A stretch of DNA of 64,000 bases. Source: JBFLVT01 sp036804525 (GTDB lineage Bacteria; Bacillota; Desulfotomaculia; Desulfotomaculales; JASEER01). The translations under genes were made by a program, and so were the position numbers. The stretch covers positions 1 through 64,000 of the forward strand of contig DAIRSE010000001.1 in assembly GCA_036804525.1 (NCBI GenBank). The letters are read 5' to 3'. The notes beneath the pieces were generated by a model that was given only the letters and a program-made list of their open reading frames with translations, was not told the DNA's origin and searched no databases. This document shows positions 25,779 through 34,396 of the stretch, in pieces. The first letter of the stretch is position 1. Each line of letters begins with the position of its first letter.

Positions 25779-25807
25779 TTGGCATGTACCTTTACAGGTC
25801 GTATTAT
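25779..25807 (+). promoter_or_regulatory. Sigma-A promoter of the XRE/S24 repressor gene
   Basis: TTGGCA (25779..25784) and TATTAT (25802..25807) are 17 bases apart. Confidence 0.7.
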
Positions 25808-25843
25808 AGCTACAAGGAGATATATAACAGGGAGGGTTGTTTA

Positions 25844-26440
25844 ATGCCCGAAGTTGGCGCTAACATACGGCAGGCAAGGGAAAGGTTCGGCATCAGCCAG
25901 CGCCGGCTGGCAGCGAGGACTGGTTTGTCATCCCAGTTTATCAGCGACATAGAACGCGGTCGAACTCCACCCAGCATTAAAACCTTGAAGTTAATCGCTG
26001 ATGCCCTCAACGTCCCACCGGCAGTACTTATAGAAGGCACTGAGCAGTCCGGCGAAACACAGGTCGTCAAGGTTCCGCTTCTCGGACGCGTCCCCGCAGG
26101 AGGCCCCGTTTTATCGGAGGAAATCTACGAGGGCGAGATTCCTCTTCCCCGGCAATGGGTCAAAGAGCCCTCATTTCTCCTTGAAGCCAGAGGCACGAGC
26201 ATGGTGGATGTCGGTATCGAGGATGGAGACCTGGTGCTTGTGCGCTGCCAGCCGACAGCGGAAAACGGGCAGGTTGTAATCGCCCGGATTGACGGGGAGG
26301 TAACTTGCAAGCGTTTCTACCGCAATAGCCCGGAAGTCATCCTGGAACCCGCCAATCCCGGCTTTAAACCCTTACGTTACCGTGACGCAGACGTCGAGAT
26401 CGTGGGCATCGTCACGCACGTTATTAAAACCCTGGCTTAA
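25844..26440 (+). CDS. XRE-family repressor with S24 (LexA/CI-like) peptidase domain
   Basis: 198 residues. Residues 1-65 form an XRE helix-turn-helix (ISQRRLAARTGLSSQFISDIERG). The C-terminal S24 domain has an Ala-Gly cleavage site in VPAGGP, the nucleophile serine in GTSMVDVGIEDGD, and the general-base lysine in EVTCKRFY. This suggests a repressor that cleaves itself on RecA activation, acting on an SOS-like or prophage-type regulon. No phage genes adjoin it. GGAGGG lies seven bases before the ATG; an upstream ATG 20 codons earlier would include the promoter. Confidence 0.88.
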   Translation: MPEVGANIRQARERFGISQRRLAARTGLSSQFISDIERGRTPPSIKTLKLIADALNVPPAVLIEGTEQSGETQVVKVPLLGRVPAGGPVLSEEIYEGEIPLPRQWVKEPSFLLEARGTSMVDVGIEDGDLVLVRCQPTAENGQVVIARIDGEVTCKRFYRNSPEVILEPANPGFKPLRYRDADVEIVGIVTHVIKTLA

Positions 26441-27009
26441 GCTTTGTCCTCGTTCTTTTTCGTAAACCCGTAACTCCCAATGTTTGCCCCAACGGCGCGG
26501 TACTCGGGGTTGCAATAGGCATAAGGTTTTACCAGGGAGAGATCGAGGCGCCCCGACCCGGTTAGGACATCTTTGCTGTAGTGAACGGCAACAACCTCCG
26601 CGATAAAGACGTCGTGAGAGCCAAGGCCGACAACCTGCCGAACCCTGCACTCGATGTTTACAGGACATTCCTTTATCAGGGGTGCCTTAACCTTTTGGGC
26701 CGGAACGGCAGACAGTCCTGTTTCCTTAAACTTGTCGACCTCTTTGCCGGAAACGGTCCCGCACCAGTCAACGACCTTCACCTGGTTACTGGAAGGAATA
26801 TTAATGACAAACTCCCCGGACTCTTTGATCAGCCGGTGGGAATACCGTGACGGCCGGACACTGATGTAAACCATCGGAGGCTCGGAGTTGAGGATACCGG
26901 TCCAGGCGACGGTAATGATATTGGGTTTCTCGCCGTCCAGAACAGAGGTGACCATAACGGCAGGAACCGGAAATAAAGCTGGAAACGGTTCTCTAATGAC
27001 CTTGTCTAT
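26437..27009 (-). CDS. Flavin reductase-like (flavoredoxin) protein, apparent AUA start
   Basis: 190 residues, FMN-binding split-barrel of the flavin reductase-like family. Seen: KPNIITVAWTGILNSEPP, YISVRPSRYSH, EFVINIPS, ECPVNIECRV. Homology to family members begins before the first ATG (26955): DKVIREPFPALFPVPAVMVT is encoded upstream. Reading back to the in-frame TAA, no ATG, GTG or TTG occurs; ATA at 27009 has GGGAGG eight bases upstream. A sequencing error is the alternative. The stop region overlaps the 3' end of the repressor gene by four bases. Confidence 0.8.
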   Translation of the reverse strand: MDKVIREPFPALFPVPAVMVTSVLDGEKPNIITVAWTGILNSEPPMVYISVRPSRYSHRLIKESGEFVINIPSSNQVKVVDWCGTVSGKEVDKFKETGLSAVPAQKVKAPLIKECPVNIECRVRQVVGLGSHDVFIAEVVAVHYSKDVLTGSGRLDLSLVKPYAYCNPEYRAVGANIGSYGFTKKNEDKA

Positions 27010-27037
27010 CGTTAATCCCTCCCGCGCGTTTTATCTG

Positions 27038-27066
27038 ATGCTAACTTCTTTTGCCAGGGGTGTCAA
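27038..27066 (-). promoter_or_regulatory. Promoter of the flavin reductase-like gene
   Basis: TTGACA (27061..27066) and TAGCAT (27038..27043) are 17 bases apart on the minus strand, about 30 bases ahead of the proposed ATA start. Confidence 0.6.
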
Positions 27067-27073
27067 TATCTCC

Positions 27074-27181
27074 ATGAACAAATACCTTCTATGGCTGGGC
27101 CTCTTGCTTATCCTCTTTTCAGCAGTGAGCCTCGTCCTGGTCCTATCCTTATTATTCCCGGGCCCGGCCTGGAGGCCGTGA
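27074..27181 (+). CDS. Possible 35-residue membrane peptide
   Basis: MNKYLLWLGLLLILFSAVSL continues into a hydrophobic segment ending FPGPAWRP. One transmembrane helix is predicted. AGGGGTG lies 11 bases upstream. It is divergent from the flavin reductase gene. Unrecognised; hydrophobic open frames arise by chance, so support is modest. Confidence 0.35.
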   Translation: MNKYLLWLGLLLILFSAVSLVLVLSLLFPGPAWRP

Positions 27182-27198
27182 AAAAACTACGCCTGCCA

Positions 27199-27235
27199 AT
27201 TTGGCTGTAAGCATTAAGCATTAGGCTGTAGGAAA
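27199..27235. repeat. AAGCATTAAGCATTAGG unit
   Basis: GTAAGCATTAAGCATTAGGC lies directly after the paaK stop on that strand. A minimal member of the dispersed repeat class, without a hairpin. Confidence 0.5.
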
Positions 27236-27248
27236 AAAGGGCTGTCCC

Positions 27249-28529
27249 TTACAAATCCCTGTTATCAAATACCCGCTTCGTTTTCTTCTCGCTCCGGGGA
27301 AGGCTGCCGAAGGGAACAACCTCCACGTCAACAGCCACCCCGATGTGCACCTTGACGTTCTTCCGGCAGGCGGCAGCGACTTCATCCGCATTACAGCCCT
27401 GTTCACCCTCGACACGGATCAGCATTCTATCCCGTCCGGCGTCCCTGGTCAGAACGATCTGGTACTCGCTGCTTGCCCCGGGCGAAAGCTTGAGAGCATG
27501 GTCAATCTGGCCGGGGTAGATGTTCACGCCCTTAATCTTGACCATGTCGTCCGAACGTCCAAGAATGCGGGCGATACGCGGGTAAACGCTGCCGCACGGG
27601 CACGGTTTGCTGATCATCCTGGTGATGTCCCTGGTCCGGTAGCGCAGCAAAGGCATTCCTTCCTTAGTGAGGGTTGTTATAACAAGTTCCCCTTCGGCAC
27701 CCGGCGGCAACTGTTCTCCGGTAACAGGATCGATAATCTCAAAAAGGAGATGGTCCGCCCAGAAATGCATCCCCTGGTGTAGCGGGCAGTCGATAGCAAT
27801 GCCCGGCCCGTAAACCTCGGTGAGGCCGTAGATGTCAAAGCTTTCGATGCCCAGAAGCTCTTCGATGCGGGCACGCATCCGGTCACCCCAGCGCTCCGAA
27901 CCGAAAATGCCGAGGCGAAGGTTTATCCTTCCCCTAAGACCCCTGCGCTCCACTTCTTCAGCCAGCAGCAGTGCGTAAGAAGACGTGGCCGTCAGGACTG
28001 TTGTCTGCAGATCCACCATCATTTGAAGCTGTTTTTCCGTATTCCCGGGGCCCATGGGTACGACCATCGCCCCGAGGCGTTCAGCTCCGCTCTGAAAACC
28101 GATGCCCGCCGTCCACAGGCCGTAGCCAGGCGTCACCTGAATCCGGTCGCGGACCGTAACGCCGGCCATGGCGTAGCAGCGCGCGAACATCTCGATCCAG
28201 GTATCAACGTCACCAGCCGTGTACGGCACAATGACCGGCTGCCCCGTCGTTCCAGAGGAAGAGTGGATACGTACTATTTCTTCCTCACGGACCGCCATCA
28301 AACCAAGGGGATAGCCCTGGCGCAATTCATCCTTGGTGGTAAAGGGGACTTGGGCCAGATCTTCGATGGTCCTGACGGCCCTCGGGTCAATACCCGCCTG
28401 GGTCAGTTTCTGGCGATAAAACGGCGACTTTTTGTACACGCGTTCCAGAAGCTTGCGTAATAAGACCTCCTGCTTGCGATAGGTTGGCTCCAGATCAAAC
28501 TGACTGTCTGCCACCTTCTTCGTTGCCAT
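27249..28529 (-). CDS. paaK: Phenylacetate-CoA ligase family (aryl-CoA ligase)
   Basis: 426 residues, AMP-forming acyl-CoA ligase. The phosphate-binding loop HSSSGTTGQP is near residue 90; the adenylate-forming motif is in DIYGLTEVYGPG; the hinge DMVKIKGVNIYPGQ is near 330. Together with iorA-iorB in the same operon, it may activate the aryl acids produced from aromatic 2-oxo acids, or run in reverse to make ATP by substrate-level phosphorylation. The start overlaps the end of iorB by 35 bases. Confidence 0.92.
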   Translation of the reverse strand: MATKKVADSQFDLEPTYRKQEVLLRKLLERVYKKSPFYRQKLTQAGIDPRAVRTIEDLAQVPFTTKDELRQGYPLGLMAVREEEIVRIHSSSGTTGQPVIVPYTAGDVDTWIEMFARCYAMAGVTVRDRIQVTPGYGLWTAGIGFQSGAERLGAMVVPMGPGNTEKQLQMMVDLQTTVLTATSSYALLLAEEVERRGLRGRINLRLGIFGSERWGDRMRARIEELLGIESFDIYGLTEVYGPGIAIDCPLHQGMHFWADHLLFEIIDPVTGEQLPPGAEGELVITTLTKEGMPLLRYRTRDITRMISKPCPCGSVYPRIARILGRSDDMVKIKGVNIYPGQIDHALKLSPGASSEYQIVLTRDAGRDRMLIRVEGEQGCNADEVAAACRKNVKVHIGVAVDVEVVPFGSLPRSEKKTKRVFDNRDL

Positions 28530-29139
28530 TTCTCTTCTCGCTCCTCCTCTTCTCTTCTAATGCCTGCCGCCCGAGTGCAAAGGCGCGGCTGTTAACCTCT
28601 CTCAACTTCGGCTTAACGGTATTCAAAAGCGCTTGCTCAAGCACCTCGCCGGCGAAAGGCAGAAGCCCGGGCAGCGCCGCCACAACCCCAAGAAGAACAG
28701 AGTTGGCAGCCCGGACGTTTCCAGCCTGACGGGCCAGCCCGTCAGCATCGACCAGTACCACATCCGCCACCCTTTGTTTCAGGTAAGCAAGCAGCCCTTC
28801 CCTGTCGTAACTGGATTGCCCCAGCATAACCGTTACGGGCTCAATGCATAGCGTACTCGCCACCACAACCCCGTTGGGCTTTAGCTTGGGCAGGGCGCGG
28901 ACGGTCTCGGCCAGTTCGAGCCCGATGATTAGGTCAGCCTGCCTGTTGGGGATAATCGCCCCGTAAAGTTGCGTGCCCATTCTGACGTGGCTTGTTACAG
29001 GGCCCTCCCGCTGGGCCATGCCGATCGACTCCGAAGTCCGTACCTGAAGGCCTTTGGACAGCGCCGCACGGGCAAGAACGCGGGAAGCAAGGATGTTGCC
29101 CTGTCCTCCTACTCCAGCCAGAACGATGTCGAATTTCAT
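28495..29139 (-). CDS. iorB: Indolepyruvate:ferredoxin oxidoreductase beta subunit
   Basis: 214 residues, gamma-type domain of 2-oxoacid:ferredoxin oxidoreductases. The N-terminus has DIVLAGVGGQGNILASRVLA; TSESIGMAQREGPVTSHVRMG is also characteristic. Pairs with IorA. Its ATG overlaps the iorA stop (ATGA) and its end runs into paaK, indicating a single operon. Confidence 0.95.
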   Translation of the reverse strand: MKFDIVLAGVGGQGNILASRVLARAALSKGLQVRTSESIGMAQREGPVTSHVRMGTQLYGAIIPNRQADLIIGLELAETVRALPKLKPNGVVVASTLCIEPVTVMLGQSSYDREGLLAYLKQRVADVVLVDADGLARQAGNVRAANSVLLGVVAALPGLLPFAGEVLEQALLNTVKPKLREVNSRAFALGRQALEEKRRSEKRNGNEEGGRQSV

Positions 29140-30941
29140 GCTCCCACCCTCTCAATGGCCTTCGCTGGGCAAATACGGACACAAAAGCCGCAACCCGCAC
29201 ACTTGTCCGTAATCACCGCCTGTTCCTCTTCCAAGACAAGAGCGGGACAGCCCAGAGTATAGATACAGGTGTTGCACCCGGAACAAAGATCGCTGTTCAC
29301 CTTGAACTTGGCCTCGGACTTGCGAACGGCTACGCACGGATGCCGCATCACCACAACCGCCGGACCGGGAAAGCTGATAGCCTCTTCGGCAACCCTGCGC
29401 GCCACCGTAGGCGCCATGGGATCGACCTCGTGCACGTATTTCACGCCGCATGCCCTGGCGACGGCGGCGATATCGACAACAGGAGCCTTATCGCCCAGGA
29501 CGGTCCGTCCCATTCCGGGGTGCGGCTGGTGGCCCGTCATGGCCGTGGTGCTGTTGTCCAGGACTACCACAGTGATATCGGTGCCGTTGTAAACCGCGTC
29601 GATCAATCCTGGGATGCCGTTATGGAAAAAGGTAGAGTCACCCAGAAAGGCGATATGTTTCCGCCCGGGCTCGACCCGTTGCATTCCCGCAGCCATCCCG
29701 ATACTGGCGCCCATGCAAAGGCAGGTGTCCACGGCCTCGAGCGGCGGGAAGAACCCTAACGTATAGCACCCGATATCTCCGGTAAATACGGCGTCGACGC
29801 CCATCTCCTGTACCGCTTCCTTAAAGACGTAGAATGAAGCCCGGTGCGGACAGCCAGCGCACAAAACGGGCGGGCGCAGAGGCAGCTCGGGCATTTCACC
29901 AAGTTCCACAGCCCCGGCAGCTTGTTCGCTGGAGATACCGAGAAACCTAACGAGCGCCTCGCTGACGCGGTCGACGTCCAGCTCGCCCTCGCGCGGCACG
30001 AACGACTTGCCGGCAATCTCGACCTTGATCCCGTGGCAGTAAGCGAACCCCACAACCTGTTCTTCGACCACAGGCTCCTGCTCCTCAACTACGAGAACCC
30101 GGTCAACCTGCTTTAAGAACTCGACGACTAATCGCTCAGGAAGCGGGTACGGCGTCCCGATCTTAAGAATGGAAGCCTCGGTACCAAGCAGCTGAAAGGC
30201 CTCAACGACGTAGTTATAGCTTACGCCCGAGGTGATGATGCCTGTACGGTTAACGATCGACACACGGTTGAAAGGCGATTCTTCAAAAAGCTGGCGTGCC
30301 GCCTCCTGCTGGGTGTTGAGCCAGGGATGCTTTCTCGCTGCCGTCTTTGGCAGGACCACCCACAAGGGGTTTCTTTCAAAGTACGGGAGCCGAACGGGCG
30401 TATACGGCCTTTCCTCCACCTCGACATCTTGGCAGGCGTGGCAGGTTCGCGTGGTCGGCCGCAGGATCACGGGCAAGTTAAGCTGTTCTGAGAGTTCAAA
30501 CGCGGCTTTGACCATGTCTTTGGCTTCTTGCGGGGTGGCAGGGTCCAGTACGGGGAGCTTGGCAAACTTCGCAAAGACCCTGGTGTCCTGCTCATTCTGC
30601 GAGCTGTGCGGCCCCGGGTCATCGGCCGAGACGATGACCAGTCCGCCCTTTACGCCCAGGTAAGCCAGGGACATCAAAGGATCGGCGGCTACATTAAGAC
30701 CTACCTGTTTCATCGTTACCATCGTCCGGGCCCCCGAAAGGGCGGCGCCGGCACCAACTTCAAGCGCGACTTTCTCGTTAACTGACCACTCGGCATAAAA
30801 ACCCAAATTCTTCGCCATCGCAGCAAGGGTACAGAGGATCTCCGAAGAAGGGGTACCCGGGTACCCAGTGGCCACTTGAATCCCGGCCTCTACAGCACCC
30901 TGGGCGATTGCCTCGTTTCCCATCAGGATTTTAACTGCCAA
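29136..30941 (-). CDS. iorA: Indolepyruvate:ferredoxin oxidoreductase alpha subunit
   Basis: 601 residues, thiamine-diphosphate enzyme oxidatively decarboxylating aryl-pyruvates to aryl-acetyl-CoA with ferredoxin. Seen: N-terminal pyrimidine-binding domain (GYPGTPSSEIL, NEKVALEVGAGAALSGART), core ThDP domain with GDIGCYTLG and FLGDSTFFHNG, and a C-terminal pair of [4Fe-4S] motifs, CSGCNTCIYTLGCPAL and CAGCGFCVRICPAKA. TTG with GGGGGGAG six bases upstream is preferred over an ATG seven codons earlier that overlaps the Shine-Dalgarno. Confidence 0.95.
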   Translation of the reverse strand: MAVKILMGNEAIAQGAVEAGIQVATGYPGTPSSEILCTLAAMAKNLGFYAEWSVNEKVALEVGAGAALSGARTMVTMKQVGLNVAADPLMSLAYLGVKGGLVIVSADDPGPHSSQNEQDTRVFAKFAKLPVLDPATPQEAKDMVKAAFELSEQLNLPVILRPTTRTCHACQDVEVEERPYTPVRLPYFERNPLWVVLPKTAARKHPWLNTQQEAARQLFEESPFNRVSIVNRTGIITSGVSYNYVVEAFQLLGTEASILKIGTPYPLPERLVVEFLKQVDRVLVVEEQEPVVEEQVVGFAYCHGIKVEIAGKSFVPREGELDVDRVSEALVRFLGISSEQAAGAVELGEMPELPLRPPVLCAGCPHRASFYVFKEAVQEMGVDAVFTGDIGCYTLGFFPPLEAVDTCLCMGASIGMAAGMQRVEPGRKHIAFLGDSTFFHNGIPGLIDAVYNGTDITVVVLDNSTTAMTGHQPHPGMGRTVLGDKAPVVDIAAVARACGVKYVHEVDPMAPTVARRVAEEAISFPGPAVVVMRHPCVAVRKSEAKFKVNSDLCSGCNTCIYTLGCPALVLEEEQAVITDKCAGCGFCVRICPAKAIERVGA

Positions 30942-31131
30942 CCTTTGCTCCCCCCATCTCAAGCAAACCCATGTAATAAGAGAGCCGGGCAGGTTGCCCG
31001 ACCAAAAAGAACAAGTTAACCTAAAGCTTTTCTCATCTGGGCTACCTCTTCAATCTCATCTGCAAAGTTAACTTAAAATAGTTTAATACATTTTCAGTTG
31101 GTTGTCACGATTGAGGAGAAAACCTCTTTGT

Positions 31132-31791
31132 TTACGCTGTAGCGGTCCAAATGCGCATTAACTGCTGCCTGAGCTTCTCTTTCCCTACCCGCACCGGATT
31201 GTCAATAGGCTCAACGGCTTCGACCTCGTGCTTGAAAAGCGTTTTGGCAACCCTTTCTCCCACGGGCACGATGCGGTCGAACTTAAAAACCTGTTCAAGC
31301 TCCATGACAAATCCCACCCCCACCTCCATCTCCCACTCTGAAGGGCTGCGGTAACTCTCTTCCCGCCCTTCGCGGTGGGAATGGCAGGGAAAACAATACC
31401 AGAGCAGAGGCAGGTGGGGACTTTCCTCTAGCACGCTCCACACCGTTGAAGCCATACGGTCCTGCCATCCCCCGGGAACGTCGCTGGCTTGGCGGTAACG
31501 GTAGCGCGGCCCGAACAGGTCCCAGTTCTTTAGGCCCTTGAGCATGATGGCTTCGCTGGTGAAAGGAATCCCCGACTGGCGGGTCCCGGTGAAGGTCGGG
31601 GCCTCGCCGACGATTAGCACTCGGGGCTTGAGGTCAAACATTTTAGTGAGGTATAGAGCGAGGTTTCCCCGGCGGTAAGCACTGCCCGGAGTGTCCTCGT
31701 GGTACTGGTTGAATACCCGGGGGCCGGGCTTGACCATCGGGAGACGGTTGATTATCGCTGCAAGGGCGGCGTACTCCGGTCTGATAAACAC
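31132..31791 (-). CDS. Uracil-DNA glycosylase superfamily protein
   Basis: 219 residues. LIVGEAPTFTGTRQSGIPFTSE resembles the water-activating motif 1 region of UDG families 4/5-like proteins; the second motif is weak (PIDNPVRVGKEKLRQ instead of HPS). The middle has CFPCHSHREGREESYRSPSE. Enzyme activity is uncertain. GTG with AAGGAGAG seven bases upstream is the start; the longer ATG-initiated frame would translate a MITE-like end (31809..). Confidence 0.72.
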   Translation of the reverse strand: MFIRPEYAALAAIINRLPMVKPGPRVFNQYHEDTPGSAYRRGNLALYLTKMFDLKPRVLIVGEAPTFTGTRQSGIPFTSEAIMLKGLKNWDLFGPRYRYRQASDVPGGWQDRMASTVWSVLEESPHLPLLWYCFPCHSHREGREESYRSPSEWEMEVGVGFVMELEQVFKFDRIVPVGERVAKTLFKHEVEAVEPIDNPVRVGKEKLRQQLMRIWTATA

Positions 31792-31808
31792 AAGGGCACT
31801 CTCCTTAA

Positions 31809-31853
31809 GGGACTCTTGAAAAACTCCGCCTGCGTTTTTCAACGCTCTCCCCT
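31809..31853. repeat. Remnant MITE ends
   Basis: GGGACTCTTGAAAAACTCCG CCTGCG closely matches the inverse of the right end of the element at 24038..24175, and GTTTTTCAACGCTCTCCCC follows as a second end. This looks like a deleted copy with only termini left, lying between the UDG-like gene and the AlkD-like remnant. Confidence 0.55.
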
Positions 31854-31925
31854 AGCTTGCTTCCTTGTACATTCGGTCGCCAAGGATACTTTCCTTCCAG
31901 TCTCACCTGAGAAATCCGTTAATAA

Positions 31926-32165
31926 ACTACGTCTTATAAAAAAGAGGCCACCGATCACCGCAATTTTGTGAAGAAAGCGGTAAACTGGGCCTTGAGACAG
32001 ATTGGCAAAAGATCTCTGGATCTAAACCAGAAAGCTATCGACACCGCCCGAGAGATCCAAGATATGGATTCCAAGCCCGCCAGGTGGACCGCCACCGACG
32101 CTATACGCGAACTAACCAGTCCGGAAGTGGAACAAAGGCTGCGGAGCCGGAAAGCTGGTCTTTAG
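31926..32165 (+). pseudogene. C-terminal remnant of an AlkD-type DNA alkylation repair protein
   Basis: The open frame from the stop at 31923 encodes about 79 residues. RNFVKKAVNWALRQIGKRS, then AIDTAREIQ and ARWTATDAIRELTSPEVEQR, match the C-terminal HEAT-like helices of DNA alkylation repair (AlkC/AlkD) proteins. Homology starts before the first usable start codon and the N-terminal two-thirds is missing. The region replacing it contains remnant MITE ends, suggesting deletion by a mobile element. Confidence 0.75.
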
Positions 32166-32186
32166 CGACAACGGGAAGCGGTTTCG

Positions 32187-32444
32187 CTATCTCTTCCTCC
32201 CTGTTGCCATAATGGCCTCCGCCACCTCGTCCGCCAGGTCGTCGGGAATTGCGATACCTTTGGCGGGTCTCATTTCACCGGTTTCCTTGTCCCTGTAAAA
32301 GTTGCGGACATCGCAGTACCACGACCTCCCTCGCCGCACCCGCCGCACGCGGATCTCGTCACCCCGGTCGTTCTTGCCGATGATGTGCGGTTCGTGTTCC
32401 TCGTCCCAGAAGTTTCCCGGATCTTTTTGCGCCACTTCTGTCAC
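32187..32444 (-). CDS. PC4/YdbC-like single-stranded nucleic acid binding protein
   Basis: 85 residues. GDEIRVRRVRRGRSWYCDVRN, then FYRDKETGEMRPAKGIAI, resembles the PC4/p15 coactivator-like fold found in small bacterial ssDNA-binding proteins. GTG at 32444 is close behind its Shine-Dalgarno; a second GTG three codons later (32435) has GGGAG ten bases away and may be the real start. No operon partner is evident. Confidence 0.65.
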   Translation of the reverse strand: MTEVAQKDPGNFWDEEHEPHIIGKNDRGDEIRVRRVRRGRSWYCDVRNFYRDKETGEMRPAKGIAIPDDLADEVAEAIMATGRKR

Positions 32445-32561
32445 GCTCCCAACTTATATCCTAAAGCCAATCCAGCCTGGTTTACCAAGTTCATAAGCCA
32501 GGCGGCTGCCACCATGGTGTCACTATGGCCGGGCTAAGCACATCATTTTTTCTTGCCTTCT

Positions 32562-34091
32562 TCATTCCATCTCCGGCGCATGGATGGAGCGGGTGGTTTT
32601 GTCCAAAGGCTCCAGGATCTCGATGTCGTCTCCCGTAGAAACGCCAAGTTCTTTGAATCTCCGTGCCGCAATCAGAACCCGCCCCTCCAAGGAACCTACC
32701 GCCTTGTTGTAAGCATCAACAGTTCGGTCCAGCCCTTTCCGCAGGTCGGCAAAGTGACCGGCCAGGACGCGGATGCGTTCGTACAGTGTCTTCCCCAGTT
32801 CGCTGATGGCCTGGGCGTTTTCGACAATCCGCTCTTGCCGCCAACCGTAAGCCACTGCTTTCAGCAGGGCTATCAACGTCGTCGGCGTAGCGAGAATGAC
32901 CCGCCGCTCGACACCGTATTCGATCAGGCTGGGGTCGTGCTCGAGGGCCGCGCTGAAAAAGGTTTCACCTGGCAAGAACAGGACGGCGAACTCGGGAGCG
33001 GGCTTGAACTGGTCCCAGTAAGCCTTGGTGCCGAGCTGCGCAAGGTGCATGCGAATATGGCGGGCGTGCTCTTTAAGTTTGGCAGACTTTGCAACCTCGT
33101 CCTGGGCTTCCAACGCCTCGAGATAGGCCTGCAGGGGGGCCTTGGAGTCGACAACCACGTTCTTGTTGTTGGGAAGCTTGATGATCATGTCTGGCCGCAA
33201 CCGGCCTTCAGCAGTAGTCACTGATTCCTGCTGGATGAAATCACAGTACTCAACCATGCCGGCCATTTCCACAACACGCCTTAATTGAATTTCCCCCCAC
33301 CGGCCACGGGCGGCGGGGGCTCTTAGGGCGGTCACCAGCCTAGCCGTCTCGGCTTGAAGCTGCGCCTGAGCAGCAGCAAGCAATCTGAGCTGCTCGGAAA
33401 CGCTACCGTAAACCGCAGCGTGATCTTTCTCCATGGCCTGGATTTGCGTGTTGACCTTCTCCAGGGAATCCTTAAGCGGCTTGACAAGCTCGTCGATAGC
33501 CTTACGGCGCGTTTCAAGGTCGCTCCTGGCCCCCTCCTGGAACTCTCTAAGGGTAGTTATCGCCAGTTCTAAAAAGGTCTGGTTGTTACTCCGGAGAGCA
33601 TCAGCCGATAAAGCCTTAAAAGCATCGGACAGTTTTTGTTGCGCCTCATCAAGCAGGGCAAGCTTCTCATCTGCAGCTTTGCGCTCTTCCTTTAGGGCCG
33701 TTTCCAGCTCGGATACCTTTGCAAGGAGTCTGGCGTTCTCGTCTTGCAGCTTCGCCATTCTTTCGTCTTTCAGGCGTACCGCCTCTTCGAGCTCCGAGAT
33801 TCTGCCGATTCTTGTTTCGGCAGCCGAACGTTTTTCCGATTCCTGCTTGAGCTCGATTCCGAGACGCCTTGCTTCGGCAGCGGCCTCCTCAAGAGCGTTC
33901 TTTAAATCCTGCACCTGTTGCTCTTTGCTCTGCAATCTCTCAACCAGGGCCGCCCGATCAGCATTCGCCTCTGTCCTGGCCTTTTCACATGCATACCGCA
34001 TTTTGATCCGGGACATGAGCCAGGCGACAACCGCCCCTATCACTATCCCCAAAGCTAAAAAAGTAATCACATCGAGGCTGCCTGTGACCAA
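32562..34091 (-). CDS. rmuC: DNA recombination protein RmuC
   Basis: 509 residues from the TTG at 34091, chosen because AAGGGTG lies seven bases upstream; an ATG further upstream at 34172 gives 536. An N-terminal membrane helix (ITFLALGIVIGAVVAWLM) is followed by a long coiled coil (about residues 25-200) and the RmuC nuclease-like core: RGRWGEIQLRRVVEMAGM, RPDMIIKLP, VVDSKAPLQAYL, ILATPTTLIALLKAVAYGW. RmuC limits DNA inversion/rearrangement; its mechanism is not settled. Confidence 0.9.
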   Translation of the reverse strand: MVTGSLDVITFLALGIVIGAVVAWLMSRIKMRYACEKARTEANADRAALVERLQSKEQQVQDLKNALEEAAAEARRLGIELKQESEKRSAAETRIGRISELEEAVRLKDERMAKLQDENARLLAKVSELETALKEERKAADEKLALLDEAQQKLSDAFKALSADALRSNNQTFLELAITTLREFQEGARSDLETRRKAIDELVKPLKDSLEKVNTQIQAMEKDHAAVYGSVSEQLRLLAAAQAQLQAETARLVTALRAPAARGRWGEIQLRRVVEMAGMVEYCDFIQQESVTTAEGRLRPDMIIKLPNNKNVVVDSKAPLQAYLEALEAQDEVAKSAKLKEHARHIRMHLAQLGTKAYWDQFKPAPEFAVLFLPGETFFSAALEHDPSLIEYGVERRVILATPTTLIALLKAVAYGWRQERIVENAQAISELGKTLYERIRVLAGHFADLRKGLDRTVDAYNKAVGSLEGRVLIAARRFKELGVSTGDDIEILEPLDKTTRSIHAPEME

Positions 34092-34356
34092 AAAACCACA
34101 CCCTTGCTCAGTGCTCTGTACCACGATTCGCCGTTCGGGCCTGCCTTCCTTCATTGTCAACCCCAAGGACATCCCGCCAGCAAAGCCATAAACAGGTCTA
34201 TTGCTATACCCGGCGGTGCGGCTCCGGCTACTGAAGATTACAGAACGATAGGCTGGTTGTTTGCCGGTTTCATGGAGGCTACCCTCTCAAACCATACCCG
34301 TAATGCTATCACACTGCTGGAAGCAAGGTTTTAGAAGATCTGCGCGAAAAGCAAAA
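34092..34356. other. Intergenic region without recognised features
   Basis: Between rmuC and the tRNA-Val terminator no gene, repeat or clear promoter stands out. Confidence 0.5.
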
Positions 34357-34380
34357 CCCCAAGGCCATAAAACCTTGGGG
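34357..34380 (-). terminator. Terminator of the dacF-tRNA-Val transcript
   Basis: CCCCAAGG pairs with CCTTGGGG and on the minus strand is followed by TTTTGCTTTT. Confidence 0.85.
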
Positions 34381-34396
34381 TGCTTACATTCGTTAA

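Noticed and set aside
30985..31000. CGGGCA/TGCCCG hairpin upstream of iorA as a terminator
   Set aside because: No U tract on either strand and the stem is only six bases.
31792..31842. ATG start 17 codons upstream for the UDG-like gene
   Set aside because: It would translate a MITE terminus; GTG 31791 has the better Shine-Dalgarno.
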